From the NCBI GenBank assembly GCA_024291935.2, contig CM044308.1, positions 123,530,501 to 123,594,500 of the forward strand: a stretch of 64,000 bases of DNA. The letters are read 5' to 3'. The notes below the pieces were generated by a model. The model was not told where the DNA came from. It did not search any database and saw only the letters and a list, made by a program, of their open reading frames with translations. Every line of letters begins with the position of its first letter. Positions within the stretch are counted from its first letter, which is position 1. Source of the DNA: Okapia johnstoni. Lineage: Eukaryota; Chordata; Mammalia; Artiodactyla; Giraffidae. This document shows positions 22,891 through 34,820 of the stretch, piece after piece. A program made the position numbers and the translations under genes.

Positions 22891-23433
22891 GTAGAAGTAC
22901 AGGTGTGCATCAGGACCCAGGTGGGCCCAGGGCCTGTTCAGGGCACTTGGCCTAGGCTTCCTAAGTTTAGGAGGTGGCTCACACTTGACCCACTCTGGTA
23001 CTCTTGCCTGGAAAATCCCATGGATGGAGGAGCCTGGTAGGCTACAGTCTATGGGGTCGCTAAGAGTCGGACACGACTGAGTGACTTCACTTTCACTTTT
23101 CCCTTTCATGCACTGGCGAAGGAAACGGCAACTCACTCCAGTGTTCTTGCCTGGAGAATCCCGGGGACGGCGGAGCCTGGTGGGCTGCCTTCTATGGGGT
23201 CGCACAGAGTCGGACATGACTGAAGCGACTTAGCAGCAGCAGCAGCACACTTGACCTTATCGATGGAGGTCAAAGTGGGGTTGGATGGACAGATGCAGAG
23301 ATTCACTGACAGCCTCAGGGGGAGGAGATGGACAAGGGTTGAGCTGACAACAGTCTGGCCCAAGAAAATGAGTAACCCTGCAAGTCCTGCCAAGGGATCA
23401 ACTGATGGTCTGATTCTGGTCAAACTCGCCTGA
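22891..23433 (+). repeat. Duplicated segment, copy A (split by BOV-A2)
   Basis: Unique-looking text (GTGGGCCCAGGGCCTGTTCAG, TTAGGAGGTGGCTCACACTTG, AACCCTGCAAGTCCTGCC, GATGGTCTGATTCTGG) recurs in the same order at 23954-24453. Excluding SINE and one TSD copy each unit is about 270 bp. The nature of the unit is unknown to me. Confidence 0.85.
22991..23245 (+). repeat. BOV-A2 dimer SINE inside copy A
   Basis: Two BOV-A units ending in (AGC)n. It is slightly 5'-truncated. Perfect 11-bp TSD CACACTTGACC at 22980-22990 and 23246-23256. Confidence 0.94.
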
Positions 23434-23639
23434 ATGGATGGCTTCGGTGCAAAAGTCTGGATGTGTGTGAGAGATTGTGGGTCCTCCTAAAATTATCCTG
23501 ATTAAACTCATAGATTCCAGGTTGCTGCCATAGGATATCCTGCTCTTTTCTTAGTTCAGGCTCCAGAATAAATCTTTTTTTTTTTAATTGTTAGAGAAGT
23601 TTGTTTGAAATTTAAAACAAAGCAATCTACACTTCCCTT

Positions 23640-23930
23640 TTCCAATGATTTACTGAACAGCCATCATGTGCCAAGGGCCACTCAGAGCTTGGGGTAGAGT
23701 GGTGATGAGAATGGTCAGGGCCCTGCTCTTCCAGAATGCATAAGTTCAAGGCAGATGACAGCAACAGACTAGAGATAAATGAACCCACAAGAAGATCTCT
23801 ATGGCCATGAGTGATGGGAAGACCTTAAGCGGGGGGATATGACAGAGTGATGGTGCAGCAGCGTTAGATTGAGGGTCAGAGTTGGCTACCAGAGGAAGTG
23901 ATATTTGAACTCAAGACATGTACCTCCATT
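23640..23930. repeat. Ancient dispersed repeat fragment
   Basis: ATGTGCCAAGGGCCACTCAG, GTGATGAGAATGGTCAGG, AGAGGAAGTGATATTTGAACTC follow the order of a common old mammalian repeat also present at 33.1-34.8 kb. Family unnamed. Confidence 0.45.
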
Positions 23931-23953
23931 TAGAGCTTTTTATTGTGTCCCAT

Positions 23954-24453
23954 AGCAGAAGTACGGGAGGACACAAGTGGGCCCAGGGCCTGTTCAGGAC
24001 ATTTGGCCTAGGCATCCTAAGTTTAGGAGGTGGCTCACACTTGACCTTAACAAATGTAGGTCAAATTGGGTTAGACCAAGAGTTTCAGAGATTCACTGAT
24101 AGCTCCAGGGCTTCCCAGGTGGCTCAGATGGTGAAGGATCTGCCTGCAATGCAGGAGATCCAGGTTCAATCCTTAGGTTAGGAAGATCCCCTGGAGAAGG
24201 GAATGGCAACCCACTCCAGTATTCTTGCCTGGAGAATTCCATGGACAGAGGAGCCTGGTGGGCTACAGTCCATGGGGTTGCAAATAGTTGGACACGACTA
24301 ACAATGACTAACACACACACACACACTGACAGCTCCAGGGGAGGAGATGGATGAGGGCTGAGCTGACAACAGTCCAGTCCAAGAAAATGGGTAACCCTGC
24401 AAGTCCTGCCAAGTGATCAACTGATGGTCTGATTCTGGTCAAACTCCTCTAAG
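23954..24453 (+). repeat. Duplicated segment, copy B (split by Bov-tA)
   Basis: Second copy of the unit at 22891-23433, in the same orientation about 1.06 kb downstream. The Bov-tA at 24111-24323 breaks it at a different point from the BOV-A2 in copy A, so each copy was hit after duplication. Confidence 0.85.
24111..24323 (+). repeat. Bov-tA SINE with (AC)n tail inside copy B
   Basis: tRNA-like head (CTTCCCAGGTGGCTCAGATGG) with A-box-like GGCTCAGATGG and B-box-like GGTTCAATCC, then BOV-A body. 17-bp TSD CACTGAYAGCTCCAGGG at 24094-24110 and 24324-24340, one mismatch. Confidence 0.95.
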
Positions 24454-25724
24454 TGGACAGTTACCTGATTCAAGAAAAATTCCAGGAAAAACAACGATTA
24501 TCTAGATCACACTCAAGTTTATATCTTAAAATAAACAGCCTTGTATATGGTTAGTTCTCTCTCAGTGCAACCAAGATCTTTTAAGCACATCTGAGTTTTG
24601 CTTTTCTGGAAAGGGCAGACTGCTAGTGGGGAAAGAGTCAGCTGACAGCTTCTGGTGGTCAGGGCTTAGAATTGCCTAATATTAAATATAGCTCTTTCCC
24701 TCTTTTCATTTTTATCTCTATAAACTTTTTTTCTGGATGGTTCTAATGTGAGGGATGATGTGATATCAGTGAAGCTGACTTTACAAAACACCAGTGATGA
24801 TTCGTCTCTGTTTTCTTGGGACATGGAAAAATATTCTTCTCTTTGGCACCTGCTGTGGCCAATGAGTAGAAGAAATACCTTCAAAGTGGATGTTGACTCA
24901 GAATCATGCAGCACACTGCTACTTAGAGATGCAGGGCATTTCTGAGTTTTCCATAAGGGAATAATTAAACCACTGCAGGTAACAAAGAATTAATTTTCAG
25001 GAATATTAAGCACCCTTAATTAGCACATTTGAGTTTCGTTTCCCCACAGGGAAAAGATTCTCATGGCATCTTGCCATGTCAAAGCTTCTAAAACTTCTCC
25101 CTAAATTTCCGTGCTGAAGTCTGTTTTACAATGCAAATGAGGACTGCAAAAACCTTTAAGCCAAATCATTCATAAGCATTTAGGAAGCTCCAGGGCCTTT
25201 GAATTTTGTTAATAATTCTGTGGCAAACTCTGGAAAGGCTTTCTGAAGAATATATGGCTGGCAAAATCAGAATAACTAAATCTTCTCAGAACCCAGAGCT
25301 GTGCAGATTTTTGAAAGCTTTTGTTTTTCTCAGTCTTGATTGTGCTGTGTTTTAATTGCATTTTAAAGTTTAAGTGAGTTTAGGGATCATAAAAATGCAA
25401 GACAAATAGAAACATCTCAGCCTAGACACATCCATCACATGGAGTTGACTGCTCACAATATCACATACAATTAGGCCAGCAGAAGGGACTACAGTTTATT
25501 GGTCTCAAATTCAATTAAATGAGATCAATTAATTCCTTGGAATATTTACAATAAGCTTCTCCTATCTAGGTATCTATGCTACACTGAATTTAATTTAACA
25601 ATGAAAGAGGGCTGATCTGTTTGGTTTTATGTAGATTTACATGTTTTTGAATTTGAGGGGAAAGACTTAAAACTATGTGTACTTTCCATGGTATGGGCGG
25701 AGGCTGGCAGCGAGGCTCAAGAGG
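24454..25724. other. Intergenic, no recognised element
   Basis: AT-rich. No named repeat or coding region. Confidence 0.5.
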
Positions 25725-25828
25725 GAGGTGATATATGTATACCTATAGCTGGTTCACATTGTTGTACAGTAGAAATTAACACATTGTAAAGTAGTTATAC
25801 TCCAGTTAAACATTAAATTAAAAAAAAG
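25725..25828 (+). repeat. L1 3'-end fragment
   Basis: GATATATGTATACCTATAGC, TTCACATTGTTGTACAGTAG, GTAGTTATACTCCAGTTAA and a terminal A-run match the last ~100 bp of an L1 3' UTR. Confidence 0.75.
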
Positions 25829-26610
25829 ACTATGTGCACTTTCCAAATATGAGCATGTAGAGTTTAATTATATGTTAAGGATTGCCCAGTAACGATTCTT
25901 TTAGACTTGAACATGAACATTTGCTTTAGATGCACCTCTGAAGGCAAACTAAATGATTGCAAGGGAAGGTTGTCTTTGAAATTTTACCCTCCTTGGATTC
26001 ACACATGAGAATGAACTTAAACTCCAACAACTAATGAGGGAAAGGAAGAACACAGTCATTTGAGGCAGTATCAGTTCTCAAATACTATATAGCAGAATAA
26101 TTTCTTGTTTCATTTTCTACTACTAAAAACAGTACAGAAAAACGTTCAAAGAGCTAGGGAGGGAAGCTGGTAACTAACAGACTCTGCCAATGTAAGCATG
26201 TGGCCTAAGTTCTTTGACTTCGTTTTCTACTGGGGTTTTGCATGCAGCCAGCAACACGTTCTAATAAGGCGCTTTTAGGTTTTATCAGAACATTTTAGGA
26301 TTTGGTTTGAGGTGAAACAAGAAGTGATCTATTTCTTTGGACTTTTGAATTTCTCTTTTTAAATTTTGAATGTGCTTTTGTCCCATGGTAATTACCTTCT
26401 GCTTTTTCCTTTCTTTTCTTCTTCACTCCTTCCCTCTCCCCTCTCTAACAGAGTAGAAATTTAGGATGAAAGAGGTCCTAAAATATTAGGGCATTGCCTA
26501 GTGTCTTCTTCCCTTTTGCCCTGCAAAAAATTGTAGGGCAATGCAGATTCTTCTCTAAAATAGTGGTTTCTGTTAGCTCCAAAATATTAAAGGCAGCTTA
26601 TGAGAAAAAG
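25829..26610. other. Intergenic, no recognised element
   Basis: AT-rich, nothing identified. Confidence 0.5.
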
Positions 26611-26806
26611 GGACTGTGCTCAGTCATATCTGACTCTTTGTAAACCCACGGACTAGCCCACCAGGATCCTTTGTCCATGGAATTTTTCAGGCAAGAATAC
26701 TGGAGTGGGTTGCTAATTTCCATTTCCAGTGTATCTTCCTGACCCAGGGATCGAACTTGTGCTTCCTGAGGCAACTGATTGCAGGTGGATTCTTTACCCA
26801 AGGGCA
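26611..26806 (-). repeat. Bov-tA SINE, diverged
   Basis: BOV-A body (CAGTCATATCTGACTCTTTG) and reverse tRNA head (CAGGGATCGAAC) are recognisable. The head carries extra bases around 26770-26785. Confidence 0.85.
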
Positions 26807-27611
26807 ACAATTTCCAGGTCAGTTTCAGACAGGAATACCTTTCCCAACATTTCTAACAGGTGAACTTCTACCTGAAACGTCCCATGATAGGAAGTTCCCT
26901 GCTTGATGAGGCTGCTAATTCATTTTTGGCCAACTTTGCCCATTTATTCTACAGAGATACAGTTAGCTTTACAAGCGGTTAAGCCAGTCATCCCAAGTTC
27001 TGCCCTCTAGATTTGCACAGATCAAGTCAAATTTTCCCCACCTAATAGCCCTTCCAATCTTGGAACTTACACGGCAGGCCTCCCAACAATCTCTTCTCCT
27101 CCAGTTTCTGCCATGGTTTAAAGGATGACTGGATACAGCTTCCTGAACTACACCCACCCCTTAACACTTGACTTAAATTCCTGTTTCTTGCCCTCTTGAG
27201 ATTTTAAAATCCATCTCCGCAATTTCTCAAATTCTTTTCGGCTTACAATCTCCTGTTTCCTTGTTTGTACAAGTCACTTATATCCAAACAGTCTCTTTAA
27301 GAGTTTCTACCAAACGTCACTGGTTTCCAGCAGTTTGTGTCTAATATGTTTATGGCAGTTTAGCAAAAACATCAGGAGGAATCACATGTCTGGTGCATTC
27401 GCTTCTGAAATCTCCCTCCGCTCCCCTGTCTCTCCCTTCCTGACATCATCCTCACTTTCTCTGCAGAGTGAAAGCTAATTCTACTAATCTCAGAAATAAA
27501 GACCTGCTGATCCCAAGATGTGAAAGGCTCAGACTGCCTTGAAGATAAATTATCTCAGTAGAGTCTGAACCTTCTTTCCCTGAAACAATGAAATTTTCAT
27601 TGTGTGTATGT
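26807..27611. other. Intergenic, no recognised element
   Basis: Pyrimidine-rich stretches near 27170-27460. No domain-bearing frame. Confidence 0.5.
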
Positions 27612-27819
27612 GTGTGTGCTCAGTGGCTCAATCATGTCTGACTCTTTGTGACCTCATGGACTGTAGCCCTCCAGTCTCCTCTGTCCGTGGAATTTCTCCA
27701 GGAAAAATACAGGAGTGGGTTGCCATCTCCTCCTCCAGGGGATCTTCCAGCCCCAGGGATTGAACCCACTTCTCCTGCATTGGCAGGTGGAATCTTTACT
27801 ACTGTCACCTGGAAAGCCC
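27612..27819 (-). repeat. Bov-tA SINE
   Basis: GTGTGCTCAGTGGCTCAATC, ATTGAACCCACTTCTCCTGC and CACCTGGAAAGCCC are the minus-strand landmarks. A short TG run precedes it. Confidence 0.9.
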
Positions 27820-27896
27820 ATTACTACCCACATTACTACATAGCATAATATTCAGTAATAATAATAATCACATCCATCTAACTGTTAAACACTTTA

Positions 27897-27980
27897 CAGC
27901 AACGAAGGCTCAGCACAGTCAATAATAAATAAGAAATAAAATTTTTTAAAACTTTATAAAAACAAAAACAAAAAAAAAAC
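27897..27980 (+). repeat. CHR-type SINE 3' tail fragment
   Basis: AGGCTCAGCACAGTCAATAA followed by (AATAA)n and A-rich tail matches the 3' end of the CHR-type SINEs elsewhere in the window. The head is missing. Confidence 0.55.
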
Positions 27981-28870
27981 AAAATATGGCCTTCGAAATG
28001 ACTACAGTCCTTTATGTATGAAAACAAGGAAGTAATCAAAGATTGTAAATGTAGCCAACATATGCGCTTGCCTGCTCATCCATTGTTTTTCATAAAAACG
28101 TAAAACAAAACAACAGAAAAGAAGACACAAAGGAAAGGGAGAATTTGCATGGCTGTATGATTTCCAGTCCATTCCTTTTGCTCTTTCATCAGGCCTGTTC
28201 CATTTATTCTTATTATTGTTATTTACCTGTCTGGCCTCTAAAGACATTGGAGTTTGCAATCCCTACTTTTTACAACATGGCATATTCTTGCCATCCATCT
28301 TGGACTTGATAGAGTTGTAATTCTTCTCAAAGCAACTCAATAGGCCTATTACTATAGGAATAGGTTCATGGTAACTCCTAACTCTGCTGTGGGATGAATG
28401 GGAATTGCCTCAAAAAACTGTTTTATGAGGTAGCTTAGCTCATCAGTGTACATAGCTAACCACCCAGCTTCTACATCTAACATGGCCTTTCTGTTCTCTT
28501 CTTGTCTTCACATCCCATTCAGGAAACTCTATGCTGTAAGGTCATTCGTGTTCTGTAGAATGCAGAGGATCGTAGCATTTACATTTACATTTCAAGCGCT
28601 CTCACTTTTTCCTGTATCTCCACAGCTGACAAATGATTCCCATGTATATGGGATTCCCATGTATATGTATACCCATTACAAATTTTTTAAGGGATAATCT
28701 TGTCATTCTTTTAATGTCTAAATTGAAAGAAGTCCTGAATTTTATGTAGATCACTAGGCAAGTGGTTGATCATTCTATAGGCAAGTTAAACTTTTTTATT
28801 GTTGTTCATAGAGACAAAGAATGCCAAGGTGACATGAAATTTCACTCAGAGGTATTACCATGTCTCTCTT

Positions 28871-28980
28871 AGATTATTCAAATATGCAGTGCTCCATCTT
28901 TTCTATGGTAATGCTGTGAAACATGAGATTATTCAAATATGCAGTGCTCCATCTTTTCCATGGTAATGCTGTGAAACATG
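28871..28980. repeat. 55-bp tandem duplication
   Basis: Copy 1 (28871-28925) and copy 2 (28926-28980) start AGATTATTCAAATATGCAGT and end GTGAAACATG. They differ by one base (TTCTATGG versus TTCCATGG), so the duplication is recent or conserved. No repeat family. Confidence 0.97.
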
Positions 28981-29397
28981 AGTCTAATCATTGGCTACAT
29001 CCATTTAGCCAACATTAAAATACTACCCCCAGTTTTACAAATGTGAAACCTAAGGAAATTCTACTGGAATCCTCAAGGTAATTTTTCCATTAAGGTATTT
29101 TCTAATAGTCATAGATGTGCCAAATAGAATGGGTCAGTACATTAAGTAGTGAGCTCCATGTCAACAGATTTTTACTCATAGCTAGGATGGCACAGATAGC
29201 ATATTGTACTCATTAACATATAAAGTCACTTCCATCCCTGAAATTCTGTTTCCATATAAAGTCAATAATTTCAAACACTATTTTAGGTTACTTATTCCTC
29301 CTACAAATTAACTAGATGATTGGTTGAGTTCTCTGCTTCTCTTTGGTTATAAAAATCTTTGCATAGTGGAAAACAGAACTCAAGCTTTGTGGAAAAT

Positions 29398-29673
29398 ACA
29401 TCAGATGTCCTGCCCCCTAAACAGTACTCATCTATCTGTACTCATAGAAAATGCTATCATGGTTGATTTTACCTAGCTGAATATATCTATGAAGTCATAG
29501 ATATGTAGCTAAGGTGAATGCGAATGTAACTCCTAACATCAGATGTCCTGCCCCCTAAACAGTACTCATCTATCTGTACTCATAGAAAATGCTGTCATGG
29601 TTGATTTTACCCAGCTGAACATATCTGTGAAGTCATAGATATGTAGCTAAGGTGAATGTGAATGTAACTCCTA
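29398..29673. repeat. 138-bp tandem duplication
   Basis: Two head-to-tail copies at 29398-29535 and 29536-29673 beginning ACATCAGATGTCCTGCCCCC. I count about five or six substitutions between them. It lies 0.4 kb after the 55-bp duplication. Confidence 0.96.
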
Positions 29674-30486
29674 ACTGTACAACCCATAGTAAGATAACTT
29701 GGTTGTTTCTAACTTTTCTCTGTTAGTGTTGCCACACATACTGCATGCTTAAAATTTTAGTGGGAGTCTGACATAACATTAGTAAGTTAATGAAAATTGC
29801 AAGAGGGGAAATTAACATTTAAATAGATTTTGATTATTAGAGGGAAGACAAGACAATCCAGCTAGTGATTTGGTTGAGCTAGGCATACAAGAGTAATTGA
29901 TGGTTGTCAGTATCAGAAAAGGTTTCCCAGAGACAGGAACTGTCAAGGTAGAGGAGGAAGGAGAAAGATCTTCAGCCCTCCAACACTTTGACATAATTGT
30001 AAGAAAGACTGCGAGCATGGAAGGAGGCAGTCTTGCTGGAGAACTTGCGGCAAATCATGCATATTCAAGTTCTGTCCAGGCTAAACACCTTAGCTTGGCC
30101 TAATTCCAATGCTGTGAGTTGAACACTTAAGATGGCAGGAGATATGAATTTTTCGCACTGCTATGGTGATTTACATACTATGGGGATGAATCCTGCTTAC
30201 TTCTTGCCCAAAGCTCTCCCTAAATATTGTATAAATGAAAATCCAAGAGACTACTTCCTGCACAGTGGAAACCAAGTGTAGGTTTAAGATAGTTTTGCCA
30301 ACCACAGCAAGAAGATTATATTTATGAGAAATGACTGCAGAAATAAAATTTGGCAATATTGCTGTATTATTCCCAGTGAAAACCCGTTTCCTTTAAAATC
30401 AATGAACTGAGTGTTTGAATCGAAGGCTTTCTTTTAGCGTTGTGCTCTGTTTTAAGCTATAAATAACTTATATGTTCTTAAAACCT
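29674..30486. other. Intergenic, no recognised element
   Basis: AT-rich, nothing identified. Confidence 0.5.
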
Positions 30487-30880
30487 TTGACAATTGAGTG
30501 TGTGCTATGTACCAGGCATCACACTATAGAATTATTTATATACCATTGTAGATAAAACCCTATTCTCATTAAACTATGGAGGAGCAATCTTTTAGCTCAT
30601 ATTAAAGGCCATTGTAATCTGGCTCCTCAACCACATTTTGTTTATTGTTTTAAAGCCCACTTATTATTCAAAGTCTAATTCCATTTCTGCCTCTTCCTCA
30701 AAGGTTTCCTTGACTTCTTCAACACAGAATGTCTCCCTTCTCCTTTGGCCAGGAAACCCTCATTGTCTGCAATATTTGGGCGCTTCTCACCTACTGTCCA
30801 GTGCCCTCTTGAGTGGTGCTAGTGTATGTTGCTGTCTGACTTTTTATGTAAATACAAATAGATTTTGTTTCTTTTTGTAG
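30487..30880 (+). repeat. MIR/L2-like remnants
   Basis: GAGTGTGTGCTATGTACCAGGC at 30497 is MIR-like. The following TCTGCCTCTTCCTCAAAGG and TTCCTTGACTTCTTCAACAC resemble an L2 3' end. Both are highly diverged. Confidence 0.4.
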
Positions 30881-30957
30881 AACAAATACACTAAATTTGT
30901 TTTGTGCAACTCATAGTGGAAATTCAGCTAAAATTCTTGTATCAAAAAAGTAGACTC

Positions 30958-31190
30958 GAGACTTCCTGGAGGTCCAGTGATTAAGAATCTGCCTTGCAAT
31001 GCTGGAAATGTGGGTTGAATCCTTGATCAAGGAACTAAGATCCCATGTGCTGTGGAGCAACTAAGCCAGCATGCAGCAACCACTGAAGCCTGCACCCTCT
31101 GGTGTCCATGCACCAAGAACAAAGGTCCCACATGACACAACCAAAACCTGGGTACAGCCAAATAAATAAATACATGTTTACAAAAAAAAC
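30958..31190 (+). repeat. CHR-type SINE
   Basis: ACTTCCTGGAGGTCCAGTG head, GGGTTGAATCC B-box-like motif, GGTACAGCCAAATAAATAAA tail. TSD TAGACTC at 30951-30957 and 31191-31197. Confidence 0.88.
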
Positions 31191-31197
31191 TAGACTC

Positions 31198-31884
31198 AAA
31201 TGTATGCAGAGGATTAATACCTGCATATGTGCCTTGAAATTAGAAATAATGCTTAACTTTGTTGATATTCATATTCAGGATCTAAAGCATGCTTTCCTTA
31301 TATGCAGTGTAGACAGTATCACCCCCCACTCCCAACAGAAACTTTTTTCACTTTTTCTCTCTACTTATAAGCCACCGATTGGTTTTTGTACTGAGTTACA
31401 AACTTGTACAATAAATAAATTGTACTTTGGTTTTCTGGGACAACAAATTAGGATTCTTTTCTGCACAGGTAAATAAGAAGTGACCTACTTGGGAGGTATG
31501 CTGGGCTGTGTCTTTCCTGGGACCAACCTTTCCCAGGGCCTGAACTGAGCTTCTCCATTTTCTATCCTTATGATGAAGCATGGGGTCAACAGCTTCTGAG
31601 TTTGAAACTCTAGAGTCCAAGTGTACAGAGAAAGAATGGCTTGACCCATGCCCCAACACCTGAAGAAGGATTTTAATTGCTCTCTTGGTACAAGGGTCCA
31701 TTCCTGGACCAATAAAATGTGGTAAGACATGGAACGCTATTTTGCTCTATTGTACTATTTCTGGGGTAATCATTTGGATGAAGGGTGATAGGAAAAAGCC
31801 ATTGCCTATAGGGAATATGCTGGACAAGTAAAGGAGCAGAGGTTCGTTAAACTCTGCATGTGTACAGAGGGTATTAAGAGTTTA
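31198..31884. other. Intergenic, no recognised element
   Basis: Overlapping open frames on both strands (31102-31476, 31396-31730) start or lie within SINE-derived or random sequence. No domains. Confidence 0.5.
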
Positions 31885-32060
31885 TGAGTCTTTTCCTATG
31901 CATTATTTCATGTGAACTTCAGGATCGTCTGGTTACATAGGCAAGACAGGTACTATTGGTAACCACTTATGCAGGAGAGTGTTAACATGCTTTTAGAAAC
32001 TAAGCAACTTGTGCAAGATACACAGATAAGTAGTGAGTTCTCTTTCCAGTGTCCAATAAA
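31885..32060 (+). repeat. MIR SINE remnant
   Basis: TGCATTATTTCATGTGAACTTC, GACAGGTACTATTGG, AACTAAGCAACTTGTGCAAG match successive MIR positions. Confidence 0.6.
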
Positions 32061-32201
32061 AGCTATCTTTCAAAGTGTTCCTGAAATCTCACCACCTTCT
32101 CAGAGTTGATGAATAGGAGAGCAACATGATCTTAGTTTGGCTTCTCTAGAAAAAAGAGCATTTCCAAGGAGGTGTAATTTCAGGGAAGCAGGGATGAAAG
32201 A

Positions 32202-32420
32202 TTTGGGATTCTCCAGTGGCTCAGATGGTAAAGAGTCTGCCTGCAATGCGGGAGACTCAGGTTCGATCCTTGGGTCAGGAAGATCCCCTGGAGAAGGAAA
32301 TGGCAATCCACTCCAGTGTTCTTGCCTGGAAAATACCATGGCCAGGGGAGCCTGGCAGGCTACGTGTAGTCCATGGGGTTGCAGAGAGTCAGACACAACT
32401 GTTCACTTTCACCTATCACA
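32202..32420 (+). repeat. Bov-tA SINE
   Basis: Head TTCTCCAGTGGCTCAGATGG with A-box-like TGGCTCAGATGG and B-box-like GGTTCGATCC intact, then BOV-A body. TSD GRATGAAAGA at about 32192-32201 and 32421-32431, one mismatch. Confidence 0.93.
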
Positions 32421-32431
32421 GGAATGAAAGA

Positions 32432-33119
32432 AAAGGGGAGTAAGATGGAGAAAGAGAGGAAACGTAAGGCAATTCCTGAGCTAGCCACCATTTTGAAATA
32501 AGCTGAACGCTCTGTATCACAGGGCATTTTCAGAGAGCCTGTTTGAAGTTACTGCCTATGTTCTGGGAGCAGGGGAGGGAAAAGAATGAAAATGTATCCA
32601 CTGGCTTCCTTTGCCTGGGGTCAAATTTCAGGCCCCAGGGTATTAAGTCACCAATGTTTCCACTTGTATATGTGTGGGGACACAGCGGGTCTTTCGGGGC
32701 GGCAGAGAAGGCAAGGTCCCTTCAAGTCATGCATGAGAGTGACACAGGGGCCAGCAGCAGCCAGAGGGGGTCTTCTTTGGCCTAGAAGGTCAGGATCCAC
32801 CATGACATGACTTTATACAACAAAGGTGGCAAGAGACCTTAACAGACCTCGTCTCTGTGGCCCACAAGAATGCGTTTGGTGCAAAGGCATCTTTCTGGAA
32901 GGTCACCAGTAACAGTGAGCAGCTCACTGCATGGTATCAAATGGGGATGGTAACTCCCTACTCCCTGATGCATACTCACTTCAAGAATACCACCCCTACC
33001 CAATCTTAGAATTGATCACACCCTTTTAATGCCCACACTAGTCTTCACATGAGTATGTAAAATTTAACACTATTTTTTATTCACCTTTTCCCCTCTCTTA
33101 GAGAAGATTTTTGTGAGGT
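32432..33119. other. Intergenic, no recognised element
   Basis: Overlapping frames at 32543-32810 have no domain. Nothing identified. Confidence 0.5.
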
Positions 33120-33129
33120 TAGTGTTGAT

Positions 33130-34820
33130 TCATTAATTCAATAGTTTATTGTGCTGCTGTGTGCTGGGCATTATTTTAAGTTCTAGGGATAAAAGAGCAA
33201 TAAACAGAAATCTTTCTTTCAAAAGTTTACCATTTAGTGTGTGTGTTGGGAGACCAATAAAAAACAGTAAAACATATATTGTGTTAGATGGTGATAAATG
33301 CTTCAGAGGAAAACAGAATAAGAAAGTTGACTAAGAAGAGAAGGTGGGGCGGGGAGGGAGTGAGAATTACAGATTTAAACTAGGGTGGCCAGGGAACTCT
33401 TCACTACATGAGTGGTATTACAGAAAGAGTGGGCATGGATAGTTGGCAGGAAAAGCTCTAGGGACAGAGAAAAGCAATGCTAAATGTTCTGCGGGAAGGG
33501 CAGGGAGGCCAGTGTGAACAAGGCACACCAAGTGAGCAACAGGGGGATGAGGGAGGGCAAGTGAGGTCAGAGAGGTAACATGTAGCTGCATATCTTTGGT
33601 CACTGAAATGACTTTGGATTCTAACTGGGGAGAAATGGGGAAGCAGTACGGCTTTAAGCACAGATTCGATTATACTACTGGTTCAACTGGATCACATGAG
33701 CTGAGAATAGACTATAGAAGTATCAGTGTTGAAATTGGGGCTCAAGAGGCTACTACGGTAACTCAGAAGAGAAAAGTTGGTTGCCTGAACCAAGATGGTA
33801 GTTGGTTTTTGGAACCAAGAAGAGGTGGTGAGAGATAGTGTGATTCTTTAGATAGTTTAAAGATGGACCTGGGACTTCCCTGGTGGTCCAGCTGCTGAGA
33901 CTCCATGCTCCCAACGCAGGGGCCCTGGATTTCAACCCCTGGTCAGGGAACCAGATCCTGCATGCCACAACTATGAGTTCTCATGCCACAACTAAAGATG
34001 CTACATGCTGTAGTGAAGATCATAGATCCTGTGTGCTGCAACCAAGGCCCAACACAGCCAAATAAATAAATCAAATTAGAAAAAAAAGAGCTGACAGGAT
34101 ATGAAACTAGTTATAAAGGAGATAAGAGAGAGAAAAGGATAAAAGATGACTCCAGGGTTTTGTTCTGAGCCAAGAAAACAGGAGGGGAAAAACTTAGGGG
34201 GAAGGTTAGTAGTCTGGACAGGAAATGGCTCTTAGACATCCAAGTGGAGTAGTTGACTTGATAGTAGCTTTAGGAGTCTGAAGTTCAAGGAAAAGTTCAT
34301 GCTAGAAATATATATTTTTCAGCCATCACTACATCACTGAAAGCCACATAGATGGCACTGAAATCTAGGGGACTGGATAAAATCACCAAGTGAATGAACA
34401 CTGAAAAGTGAAGAGGGAAAAAGACTGCCTCCTAGACCACACCAACTTTAAGGAGCTGAAAGGTGAGGAGTAAACCAGAAAGGAGATTCAGAAAAAGTGG
34501 CCAGGCAGTAGGAGGAAAACCAGACAAGACAAGAAGTGTTTCCAAAGGCAGCAACTAATGAACTTGGCCAAAGGTTACCTATACAGGTGTTGAGAACTGA
34601 CCTTTGGGTTTAGCAGCATGGAGACCACTGGTGACCTTGAGCAGTTCAGTGCAGCAGAGAGGTGCAACTGCTCCAGTGGAAGTTCAAAAGAGAATGGAGG
34701 GGAGAGAGTGGAAGCAACAGATACAGGCCTTTAGAGATGCGCTTTAAAAGGAAGGAGTAAGGGGGTGGCAGCTGGAGGGGAAGGGAGGGCAAAGAAATGT
34801 GTATGACGAGAGTCTGTTTA
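33130..34820 (+). repeat. Long ancient mammalian repeat, split by a SINE
   Basis: Successive landmarks (GTGTGCTGGGCATTATTTTAAG, GTTAGATGGTGATAAATGC, GAGGCTACTACGGTAACTCAG, AGATGACTCCAGGGTTTTG, CATCCAAGTGGAGTAG, AGAACTGACCTTTGGGTTTAGC, GGTGACCTTGAGCAG) follow an order I recall from a widely dispersed old mammalian element, running for about 1.5 kb on the plus strand. I cannot name the family with certainty. Confidence 0.55.
33870..34088 (+). repeat. CHR-type SINE
   Basis: GGGACTTCCCTGGTGGTCCAGC head, ATTTCAACCCCTGG B-box-like motif, CAACACAGCCAAATAAATAAA tail. It inserted into the ancient repeat. Confidence 0.9.

Noticed and set aside
28871..29673. CRISPR-like or minisatellite array
   Set aside because: Only two direct copies per unit, with no regular spacers, in a mammalian genome. 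These are simple tandem duplications.
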